Part shown: positions 1 through 5,560 of the stretch, in pieces
Position numbering within the stretch: position 1 is the first letter of the stretch
Layout of the letters: each line of letters begins with the position of its first letter
Source: Verrucomicrobiota bacterium
GTDB taxonomy: Bacteria > Verrucomicrobiota > Verrucomicrobiia > Chthoniobacterales > UBA10450
NCBI GenBank assembly: GCA_003218615.1
Contig: QHOD01000123.1
Coordinates: 1-5,717, forward strand
Direction of reading: 5' to 3'
DNA: 5,717 nt
Position numbers and translations under genes: made by a program
Notes under the pieces: model-generated
Database searches by the model: none
The model's input: the letters and a program-made list of their open reading frames with translations, nothing else
Told to the model about the DNA's origin: nothing

Positions 1-1
1 C

Positions 2-640
2 ACGCAGACGGTTATCCCGCGTGAGCTTGAGTTGAATGGCCGCATCACAAAACGATCGAGCGGCCAAATCTGGAAATATTGCGAGCCGGCAGGGAGCCAC
101 GCCTCGATGACCGACTTGCTTCTTCGGCGAGCGCTCGAAGTCGCTCCCGGGATCGACCCGACTGAGACCAGCTTGCTGATCGTGGCGCACGGCACTGATT
201 TAAATGAAAACAGCGCCGCGGCGGCGAAACGCGAAGCGGAAAAGATTCGGGGGCTGGGCAAATACGCAGCCGTAATGAATGTTTACATGGAAGAGCCGCC
301 GTTGGTGTCCGATTGGAAAAAGCTGACGAAGACTCCGAACGTCGTGGCGGTTCCGTTTTTCATTTCGGATGGTTTGCATAGCTACGAAGACATCCCTGGT
401 CTGCTCGGAATTGCCAAGGGAGGATCGACCCGCCTTCGCAAAGCTACGGCGTGGCAGGCCCGCCTTGGGTCGCCCGCGCGGCCTACGCCGCGGCAGGCGT
501 CGACGTCACACGCGGCGACCGGCGACGTTTTCCGGCGCAATCCCTACAAGATCGGTGGCCGGTCCCTATTCTATGCGCCGTCCATTGGCACGGATGTGGG
601 CTTTGCCGACATCATTATCGAGCAGGCGGCAAAATTTTAA
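2..640 (+). CDS. CbiX/sirohydrochlorin-chelatase-like protein (DR2241-type), 5' end outside window
   Basis: The reading frame is open to the left edge (first full codon at 2, no stop upstream), so the gene is 5'-truncated; 212 codons are visible. CbiX/SirB-family proteins insert Co2+ or Fe2+ into sirohydrochlorin in the cytoplasm using two histidines. Both are present: LLIVAHGT (His at 188-190) and VPFFISDGLHSYEDIP (His at 377-379), the second matching the family's P-F-x-x-x-G-x-H-x-x-x-D-I-P signature. The C-terminus, GRSLFYAPSIGTDVGFADII, is the usual end of a CbiX domain. The first ~50 visible residues (ELELNGRIT...EPAGSHASMTDLLLRRA) resemble the end of a preceding CbiX domain, so the full protein is probably a tandem double-CbiX protein. 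Between the DIPGLLGI and VFRRNPYKIGG blocks lies an Arg/Ala/Pro/Ser-rich linker encoded by a REP-like repeat. A TTG at 32 and an ATG at 108 exist but would cut into the conserved N-terminal part. The true substrate is unknown; chelatase activity is inferred from the family. Confidence 0.8.
   Translation, partial: TQTVIPRELELNGRITKRSSGQIWKYCEPAGSHASMTDLLLRRALEVAPGIDPTETSLLIVAHGTDLNENSAAAAKREAEKIRGLGKYAAVMNVYMEEPPLVSDWKKLTKTPNVVAVPFFISDGLHSYEDIPGLLGIAKGGSTRLRKATAWQARLGSPARPTPRQASTSHAATGDVFRRNPYKIGGRSLFYAPSIGTDVGFADIIIEQAAKF
429..498 (+). repeat. Two tandem REP-like GC-rich repeat units inside the CbiX-like gene
   Basis: Two adjacent related units are seen. Unit 1 (429-459) starts CCCGCCTT and ends GGCAGGC. 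Unit 2 (459-498) has the same start and the same end. The 17-base tails (443-459 and 482-498) match at 14 positions. Unit 2 is an imperfect palindrome (CGCCTT at 461-466 against CAGGCG at 494-499). Local GC is much higher than in the flanking coding DNA, and the encoded residues are low-complexity Arg/Ala/Pro/Gln/Ser. The element lies between two conserved protein blocks and keeps the frame. Similar units are, as far as I recall, dispersed in verrucomicrobial genomes, but copy number could not be tested here. Confidence 0.55.
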
Positions 641-653
641 TCGAGAAAGTTGA

Positions 654-689
654 AATCTCGCTCGCGCTTGTTTTCTTTTGCGCGAGATT
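654..689. other. Inverted repeat in the spacer between the CbiX-like and GAF genes
   Basis: AATCTCGC (654-661) is perfectly complementary to GCGAGATT (682-689), with a 20-nt T-rich loop. Two more G-C pairs (664-665 with 680-681) can form across a 2-nt bulge. It fills most of the 61-bp gap between the stop at 640 and the likely GAF start at 702. No T-tract follows the right arm, so it is not a classical intrinsic terminator. It could be an mRNA-stability or attenuator hairpin, or an operator. No convincing -35/-10 pair was found in the spacer. Confidence 0.4.
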
Positions 690-701
690 GCTTTCCCGCG
701 A

Positions 702-1160
702 ATGAAAGAAACGACATGCAAGAACCTTCAGGCGATCGCCGCGTTTGCGCTGGCCGGCGGCTGCACTGCCAAGAGAATGAGGCAACTCGTGGAAATGATT
801 CGCGCAGCGCGTAGTTATCGCTGGGTCGGTATTTATAAGATTGTGAAGGCGGAGTTCGTGATTCAGGCGGAAACGGGTGAGGAACCGCCCGCTTATCCGC
901 GGTTTCCCATCAGTCAAGGCTTATGCGGTGCGGCGCTGGAATCTGGCAAACCCATTATCGTTGGCGATGTGCGGCACGATCCGCGTTATTTGCCCACGTT
1001 TCACACCACGCGCTCCGAGATCATTGTCCCGATGATCAATGAGCATCATAAGATTCTTGGAATGCTTGATGCCGAGAGCGAGAAGATGAACGCCTTCGGC
1101 GACGAAGATCGACAGTTCCTCGAACGCGCGGGCGGACTCATCGCGCATTGCCTTCACTAG
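702..1160 (+). CDS. Small stand-alone GAF-domain protein
   Basis: The product is 152 aa and almost entirely one GAF domain. After a short helical N-terminus (to about residue 35) come YRWVGIYKI (39-47), FPISQGLCGAALESGKPI (68-85), GDVRHDPRYLP (88-98), RSEIIVPM (104-111) and ILGMLDAES (118-126), and then the closing helix with DEDRQFLE. GAF domains bind small ligands, haem or nucleotides in cytoplasmic sensors; the closest well-known stand-alone relatives are the free methionine-(R)-sulfoxide reductases. The cysteine in GLCG (Cys75) is kept. The Cys of the usual ACVRIP motif is absent (AYPRFP here), and the catalytic Cys before the SEI motif is replaced (FHTTRSEI), so reductase activity is unlikely. 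No output domain is attached. ATG 702 was chosen over an upstream TTG at 678, which lies within the right arm of the inverted repeat. No good Shine-Dalgarno is visible. The next gene starts 14 bp after its stop, which implies co-transcription with the Fe-S protein. The ligand is unknown. Confidence 0.8.
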   Translation: MKETTCKNLQAIAAFALAGGCTAKRMRQLVEMIRAARSYRWVGIYKIVKAEFVIQAETGEEPPAYPRFPISQGLCGAALESGKPIIVGDVRHDPRYLPTFHTTRSEIIVPMINEHHKILGMLDAESEKMNAFGDEDRQFLERAGGLIAHCLH

Positions 1161-1174
1161 TTCGACGCGGCGCG

Positions 1175-1840
1175 ATGCTCAATGCCATTGAGCCGGCTTT
1201 GGAAATCGCTCTGACCGATTGCCGAAGAATCGGCCAGATCGCGATTCAAAAATTGGATGATGGCGTTCTGGCGCTTTCACATCGCGATGACGAGACGCGC
1301 AACGACCTGAAGCTTTTTCACAGTCCCGAAGACGCGATCGAGATCGCGAAGTTCGACGACACCGGGAATTATCGTCCACTCAAAACGGCGCCCAATCTAC
1401 GCCGTGGCTGGCGCTTGGAACTTGCAACGCTCGATGAACTAAGGCGCGCTCTCGATTATTTTTATCCGGGGAGGCTCGCTGTTTTCGCTGCTTGGAAAAG
1501 CGGTCGACTGCGGACCACACCATTACGCGATACGTTGGATCGACAATCAGGCATGTACCGCGTTGCGGCAAAAATTTCGGATGAACAGATCGATTGTGTG
1601 GTCGGAGATTTTTGCCGGTCTGATGGCGGATGTTTGCGCACGATTCTCTGGAAACGGGATAAGCAAGGCACGGTTGCATCAACAAAATTGCCACCGGAAA
1701 AGTTTGATCCCGCGTTTGATCAGGTCAGAGCGCCGACCCGATCGAGATCAACGATCCCGGCTACGGCAATCCCGTTGCTTTGCCAGGAAGCATGCAACCT
1801 CTTGGTCGCGGAATGTCGGAAAGTGGTGAAAGGCGAATGA
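1175..1840 (+). CDS. DR2241-type putative 4Fe-4S cluster protein
   Basis: The product is 221 aa from ATG 1175. The central part has YFYPGRLAVF (95-104), GRLRTTPLRDTLDRQSGMYR (110-129) and then a cysteine cluster: Cys141, Cys147, Cys153 (GGCLRTILW), and near the C-terminus PLLCQEACNLL with Cys203 and Cys207, plus Cys214. The likely cluster ligands are Cys147, Cys153, Cys203 and Cys207 (C-x5-C ... C-x3-C). I recognise the FYPG / PLRDTL-RQ-GMYR / CL-I-W / LLC-E-CN pattern as the Fe-S and stabilising portion of Deinococcus DR2241, a protein whose other part is CbiX-like. That matches the CbiX-like gene two positions upstream. No signal peptide or membrane segment is seen, so it is cytoplasmic. 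A TTG at 1148 would give 9 more residues but overlaps the GAF gene; ATG 1175 is preferred. Its stop overlaps the next start (ATGA, 1837-1840). The biochemical role is not known; partnership with the CbiX-like protein is inferred. Confidence 0.7.
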   Translation: MLNAIEPALEIALTDCRRIGQIAIQKLDDGVLALSHRDDETRNDLKLFHSPEDAIEIAKFDDTGNYRPLKTAPNLRRGWRLELATLDELRRALDYFYPGRLAVFAAWKSGRLRTTPLRDTLDRQSGMYRVAAKISDEQIDCVVGDFCRSDGGCLRTILWKRDKQGTVASTKLPPEKFDPAFDQVRAPTRSRSTIPATAIPLLCQEACNLLVAECRKVVKGE

Positions 1841-3075
1841 TCATTCGCTCGCGCATTGTTGCGACGATGGACGGCCCGCCGATTGAGAATGGCGCCGTCG
1901 CGATTTCTGGAAGTCGAATTATTGATGTTGGTAATTTCCCTGAGGTTTCCGCGCGACATTCGGGGCAAGAAATTGTCGATCTTGGGGAGCAGGCGCTCCT
2001 GCCCGGCTTCATTAACGCGCATTGTCATCTCGATTACACGTGTTTGCGCGGCAAAATCCCGCCGCAACAGTCTTTTGCGGATTGGATTCGCGCAATTAAC
2101 GCCGAGAAGGCGAAACTCGCCCAGGACGATTATGTCGCGTCGATCGCGAAAGGTTTTACCGAGGCGAAAAGATTTGGAACAACGACAATTGCAAACCTGA
2201 CCGCGTTTCCAGAATTGATTCCACGGATCGATCCACCGATTCGGACGTGGTGGTTCGCGGAATTGATCGATGTGCGTTCACCGGAGCACGCGAATGAGCT
2301 TGTCGATCTTGCCATTGAATCACTGAAGTCAGCGCAAAACTGGGGATTAGCGCCGCACGCGCTGTTCACGGCGTCCAAAGATTTGTATCGTCGCTGCGGG
2401 GAAATCGCACAACGGGAGAACGTTCTGTTGACGACGCATCTGGCAGAATCGCGCGAGGAGATGTCGATGTTTCGCGACGGATCGGGTCCGCTCTATGAAT
2501 TCATGGAGAATATCGGGCGGCCGATGGATGACTGCGGACGTGAGACGCCGCTGGCAAAATTCGTCGGACGCCTCAGCGGTGCGTCCCTGCCGGAATGGAT
2601 CTTCGCGCACCTAAATGAGTTGACGGAAAGCGATTTTGAGTTGCTCGAAAGATCGACATCGAAACTCCACGTGGTGCATTCGCCCCGCAGTCATGGCTAC
2701 TTCGCGCACAGTCGATTTCGCTTCGAACGATTGCGCGCTCTGGGGTTCAATGTTTGCCTGGGCACCGATAGCCTCGCGAGTAACGAGAGCTTGAGTTTGT
2801 TTGCCGAGATGCGCGCGTTTCAGCGCAGCCAACCGGCGATATCGCCGGATAAAATTCTTGAAATGGTGACGTTGAATCCGGCAATGGCCCTGCATCAAGA
2901 AAACGTGCTTGGACGGATTCGGCCAGGATTTCAAGCCGATCTTGTAAGTGTTACGTGCAGTGGAGGCCGAAATTTCATCGAAGAAATCGTGGCATTCGAA
3001 GGGCCAGTTGATTGGATGCTCCTGAATGGAAAACAGAGGCGGAATACTCCTGGCGCTGCTAAGCTCTCCCGATGA
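1837..3075 (+). CDS. Amidohydrolase-superfamily deaminase (aminodeoxyfutalosine/SAH deaminase-like)
   Basis: The 412-aa product has the full length of the TRZ/ATZ-type metal-dependent hydrolases. A small N-terminal beta-sandwich (1-55) leads into the TIM barrel. Visible metal and catalytic residues are His62 and His64 (LLPGFINAHCHLDYT), His201 with Glu204 (TTHLAES), His258 (IFAHLNE) and Asp311 (CLGTDSLASNESLSLFAEM). A further motif, HSPRSHGYFAHSRF (from 281), resembles the group that includes aminodeoxyfutalosine deaminase of the futalosine menaquinone pathway, so deamination of aminodeoxyfutalosine, S-adenosylhomocysteine or a related purine nucleoside is likely. The C-terminus returns to the sandwich (GRIRPGFQADLVSV, WMLLNGK). 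ATG 1837 overlaps the previous stop by 4 bp, with GAAAGG at 1828-1833 as a close-set ribosome-binding site. An ATG at 1780 would add 19 residues that run through the previous gene and do not fit the family start. The superfamily is sure; the substrate is not. Confidence 0.85.
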   Translation: MIIRSRIVATMDGPPIENGAVAISGSRIIDVGNFPEVSARHSGQEIVDLGEQALLPGFINAHCHLDYTCLRGKIPPQQSFADWIRAINAEKAKLAQDDYVASIAKGFTEAKRFGTTTIANLTAFPELIPRIDPPIRTWWFAELIDVRSPEHANELVDLAIESLKSAQNWGLAPHALFTASKDLYRRCGEIAQRENVLLTTHLAESREEMSMFRDGSGPLYEFMENIGRPMDDCGRETPLAKFVGRLSGASLPEWIFAHLNELTESDFELLERSTSKLHVVHSPRSHGYFAHSRFRFERLRALGFNVCLGTDSLASNESLSLFAEMRAFQRSQPAISPDKILEMVTLNPAMALHQENVLGRIRPGFQADLVSVTCSGGRNFIEEIVAFEGPVDWMLLNGKQRRNTPGAAKLSR

Positions 3076-3842
3076 ATTCCGCCAAACAGAATACGCCGAG
3101 CACGCGCGAAATGGAGCGGATCAACTGGATCGAATTTCGCGCATGGGTTCCGGCGAAAATTCAAACGGTCTTACTCCCCCTGGGAACTCTTGAGCCACAC
3201 GGCGTCGCACCTAACGGCACGGATATTCTCGCACCCGTGGCGATGGCGCGCGAGATCGCACCGCGCGTCAACGCGATGGTCGCGCCAGTAATTCCGTATG
3301 GATTCACGGGCATCCTCGACGCATACCCCGGGAGCTTCACTATTCCCGAAGATGCCTTTCGCAATTACGTTCGCGCAGTCCTCGCCGGTCTGGCGAAGAA
3401 CAAATTCAAAAACATTATCTTGCTCAATGGCCATGGTGGCGGGCAGACCGCGGTTCTGAGCGCGCTTGTGCAGGAAGTCGGACGCGACACCGGTACGAGA
3501 ATTCTGACTGTGAACTGGTGGTCTTATTGCAGCGATGTGACGCTCGAAGTGTTTGGCGAGGACGGCGGTCATGGAGCGGAAAATGAGACTGCATATGTCA
3601 TGGGGATCGATCCTGCTCTCGTTCAGAAAGAGCATTACGAACCCGAGATGGCGACTGCGCTTCCCCTGCCAAATACCTGGAGTGCGTATCCGTTTCCATC
3701 GACAATCATGCTCTACAAAGAAGGTCAGGGTTATCCGCAATTCGATCTAGTAAAAGCGAAGACATACTTCACGAAGGTGAACGACAAGATCGCTCGCCTG
3801 ATCCAGGAAACGATCGGGAAATGGGATATGGCTGGAGTTTGA
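3072..3842 (+). CDS. Creatininase-family metallohydrolase
   Basis: The 256-aa product is the usual length for the creatinine amidohydrolase family (creatininase, MftE, ArfB-type deformylase), which are cytoplasmic two-metal enzymes acting on cyclic or linear amides. The first metal motif is LLPLGTLEPHGVAPNGTD, giving Glu41, His43 and Asp51 (most relatives read GS-E-QHG-HLP-GTD). The second is NGHGGG (His121), where NGHGGN is more common. The third is GGHGAENETAYVMGIDP (His167, Glu170, Glu172). All expected ligand positions are filled, so the protein should be active. There is no signal peptide. The start codon overlaps the amidohydrolase stop in an ATGA (3072-3075), so the two hydrolases are translationally coupled and probably made in fixed ratio. 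True creatinine hydrolysis is unlikely from this context; an amide or formamide intermediate made by the neighbouring deaminase's pathway is a reasonable guess. It is the last gene of the operon, and a stem-loop follows 22 bp after its stop. Confidence 0.85.
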   Translation: MNSAKQNTPSTREMERINWIEFRAWVPAKIQTVLLPLGTLEPHGVAPNGTDILAPVAMAREIAPRVNAMVAPVIPYGFTGILDAYPGSFTIPEDAFRNYVRAVLAGLAKNKFKNIILLNGHGGGQTAVLSALVQEVGRDTGTRILTVNWWSYCSDVTLEVFGEDGGHGAENETAYVMGIDPALVQKEHYEPEMATALPLPNTWSAYPFPSTIMLYKEGQGYPQFDLVKAKTYFTKVNDKIARLIQETIGKWDMAGV

Positions 3843-3863
3843 GAGCAATCCTGGATACCGCGA

Positions 3864-3914
3864 GTTGTAGAGGCAGCCGTGTCGGCTGCGATTCTAGGTC
3901 CCGCAGGCTACAAC
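3864..3914. repeat. REP-like nested stem-loop downstream of the creatininase gene
   Basis: The outer arms GTTGTAG (3864-3870) and CTACAAC (3908-3914) are perfect 7-bp complements. Within them lies a second perfect 7-bp hairpin, GCAGCCG (3873-3879) and CGGCTGC (3883-3889), with a 3-nt TGT loop. The spacer 3890-3907 is unpaired or weakly paired. The nested palindrome in an intergenic spot after an operon end is typical of REP/BIME elements. It has no T-tract, so any termination would be Rho-dependent or by mRNA-end protection. The right arm ends one base before the putative sigma-54 promoter. Confidence 0.55.
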
Positions 3915-3931
3915 CTGGCATCTGAATTGCT
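3915..3931 (+). promoter_or_regulatory. Putative sigma-54 (-24/-12) promoter of rpoN
   Basis: The sequence CTGGCATCTGAATTGCT matches the RpoN-type consensus YTGGCACG-N4-TTGCW at all specified positions except the C-G after TGGCA, which is T-C here. The invariant GG (3917-3918) and GC (3929-3930) are exactly 10 bp apart, as required. The predicted transcription start is about 3942, giving a leader of roughly 24 nt before the rpoN ATG at 3966. No enhancer (UAS) for an activator could be identified by eye. This is the only place outside coding sequence in the window where I saw such a match. Confidence 0.5.
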
Positions 3932-3965
3932 TGCTTGTTGCCAGCTGCATCCGTAAACTCGGCGT

Positions 3966-5396
3966 ATGGCCGGACACGGAATGCAGCAGTCTCAGCATCT
4001 GGCGCTCCAGCAAATTCTCGCGCCTCAACTGCAACAGAGCCTTCTTATCCTCCAGACGCCCTTGCTCGAACTGCGCAATCTGGTTCAACAGGAAATGGAG
4101 ACGAATCCTGTGCTCGAGGAACTACCGGATGAGCCGAGCAGCGACGGCCCCGACGGCGCCGAACCTTCCGCGGACAACAATTTCAAGGAGGAATTCGAGA
4201 AACTGGCGAGCCTGGATGAGGAATGGCGCGATTACATGGCGCAGTCGAGCAGCTACAGCCGCGACGGCTCGCGGGGCTCGCCGGAAGCAAAAGATAAGCG
4301 CCAGTTCTTTTTTGATTCCATTGCTGTGCAGGAAACGCTTCAGCAACACCTGATAACGCAACTGAACCAGACCGCCCTCAACGCGAACGATCGGAAAGCG
4401 GCAGAGCTGATCATAGGCAACATCGACGATAACGGATTTCTCCAAAGCACGCCGGAAGAAATGGCGCTCAACTCCGGGATCGCGAAGGAAGATTTCGAGA
4501 AGATGCTTGCGCTCATCCAGAGTTTTTATCCGCCGGGCGTGGGCGCGCGAGATTTGCGCGAGTGTTTGCTCATTCAACTCCAGCGTGAGGGAAAAGAGAA
4601 CAGCCTCGAATACAAAGTTATCTCCGAGCACATGGAGGATTTGGGCAAGCGGCGCTTTCCCGAAATCGCGCGTCGGATGAACATCAGCGTGGAGGAGGTG
4701 CAAAAGTGCGGCAATAGAATCGCGCAGCTAAATCCGCGTCCCGGCCAGGCATTCGCTGCTGCTCCGCAAAACTATGTGCTGCCCGACGTAACGGTCGAAA
4801 AAGTGGACGGCGATTATCAGATCATCCTAAACAACGAGCAAATTCCGCATTTGCGGATCAGCAACATCTACAAAGACATCATCGCCCAGGATAACAACGG
4901 CAGCGAAGTCAAAGATTACATTCGCGACAAAATCCGGAGCGGCAAATTCCTGATCCGATCGATCCACCAGCGCCAGCAAACCATTTCCAACATTGCGCAC
5001 CAGATCGTATCGCGGCAGCGCGACTTTTTCGAACACGGCCCGTCGCACCTGAAGCCGATGACCATGGGGGAAATCGCCGATACGGTTGGCGTGCACGAGA
5101 CCACGGTGAGCCGGGCTGTTTCCGGCAAGTACATGGCAACACCTCAAGGCATCTTCGACATGAAATACTTTTTCACGCCGGGCTATCAAACCGCCACCGG
5201 TGAATCGATGAGCAACACCAGCGTGAAAGAAGCTATCCTCGATCTGGTGAAACACGAGAATGGCAACGCGCCCTTGAGCGACCAGGAGATCGTCGAAATC
5301 CTGGGCGAACGCGGGATTCCCATCGCACGGCGCACCGTGGCCAAGTACCGCACCGAACTGGATATTCTACCGAGCCACATGCGGCGGAAATACTAG
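3966..5396 (+). CDS. rpoN: RNA polymerase sigma-54 factor
   Basis: The 476-aa product shows all regions of sigma-54 in order. Region I (about 7-50) is Gln/Leu-rich (MQQSQHLALQQILAPQLQQS, ending NPVLEE) and contacts activators and the -12 element. Region II (about 51-115) is acidic and variable (DEPSSDGPDGAEP, FEEKL-like segments). The core-binding domain follows (LNANDRKAAELIIGNIDDNG to LNPRPGQAF). The helix-turn-helix is at about 366-385 (TMGEIADTVGVHETTVSRAV), followed by KYMATPQGIFDMKYFF. The RpoN box, ARRTVAKYR, is at 454-462 and recognises the -24 GG element. The C-terminus is SHMRRKY. Sigma-54 directs RNA polymerase to -24/-12 promoters and needs an AAA+ enhancer-binding protein; none is encoded in this window. 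ATG 3966 gives the usual N-terminus, and Met6 (3981) is a possible alternative. No clear Shine-Dalgarno is visible. A sigma-54-like promoter lies just upstream, which suggests autoregulation. No defect is seen. Confidence 0.97.
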   Translation: MAGHGMQQSQHLALQQILAPQLQQSLLILQTPLLELRNLVQQEMETNPVLEELPDEPSSDGPDGAEPSADNNFKEEFEKLASLDEEWRDYMAQSSSYSRDGSRGSPEAKDKRQFFFDSIAVQETLQQHLITQLNQTALNANDRKAAELIIGNIDDNGFLQSTPEEMALNSGIAKEDFEKMLALIQSFYPPGVGARDLRECLLIQLQREGKENSLEYKVISEHMEDLGKRRFPEIARRMNISVEEVQKCGNRIAQLNPRPGQAFAAAPQNYVLPDVTVEKVDGDYQIILNNEQIPHLRISNIYKDIIAQDNNGSEVKDYIRDKIRSGKFLIRSIHQRQQTISNIAHQIVSRQRDFFEHGPSHLKPMTMGEIADTVGVHETTVSRAVSGKYMATPQGIFDMKYFFTPGYQTATGESMSNTSVKEAILDLVKHENGNAPLSDQEIVEILGERGIPIARRTVAKYRTELDILPSHMRRKY

Positions 5397-5560
5397 TCAA
5401 TTTCGGATTGCGGAAACCGGGTTTCGGAAAATGCAGTACCACCTGTGTCGGCCGCAAAAAATAACGAATTACGACTCACGTCTTTCAAAATCGGTGCTCC
5501 ATCTGTGTTTATGCTTCGGCATTGCTCAGCACGGTGTCTGTGGCTAAATAACCCTCTTCC
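5397..5560. other. Intergenic spacer between rpoN and the DUF721/DciA-like gene
   Basis: This 164-bp spacer has no credible ORF. A short inverted repeat, GAAACC (5413-5418) and GGTTTC (5420-5425), is too short and has no T-tract, so I do not call a terminator. The right half (about 5491-5553) has two TG-rich stretches, CATCTGTGTTTATG and GTGTCTGTGGCTAAATA, that look like halves of a degenerate dispersed intergenic repeat. A promoter for the next gene probably lies here, but no convincing -35/-10 or -24/-12 pair was seen. Confidence 0.4.

Noticed and set aside
420..535. Pair of compensating frameshifts in the CbiX-like gene explaining the odd linker
   Set aside because: Neither alternative frame restores a conserved sequence across the linker; an in-frame repeat insertion explains the composition better.
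586..605. TGGCACG followed by TTTGC, resembling a sigma-54 promoter
   Set aside because: The GG to GC distance is not 10 bp, and it lies within the conserved C-terminal coding region of the CbiX-like gene.
1148..1174. TTG start for the Fe-S protein overlapping the GAF gene
   Set aside because: ATG 1175 is a better codon, and the nine extra residues show no family resemblance.
1780..1836. Upstream ATG for the amidohydrolase adding 19 residues
   Set aside because: It runs through the previous coding sequence, and the family N-terminus starts at MIIRSRIV; ATG 1837 forms a standard ATGA overlap.
3171..3740. 189-codon open frame on the - strand inside the creatininase-family gene
   Set aside because: It is a shadow of a well-supported gene with all metal motifs on the + strand.
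3929..3943. GG-N10-GC spacing on the - strand next to the proposed rpoN promoter
   Set aside because: The -12 part reads AAGCA instead of TTGCW, and there is no gene facing that way; it arises because CTGGCA/TGCCAG form a short inverted repeat.
4122..4703. 193-codon open frame on the - strand inside rpoN
   Set aside because: It is antisense to the conserved core-binding region of sigma-54, has no recognisable domain, and is explained by codon bias.
5413..5425. Short palindrome after rpoN as an intrinsic terminator
   Set aside because: The stem is only 5-6 bp and AT-rich, and no T-tract follows.
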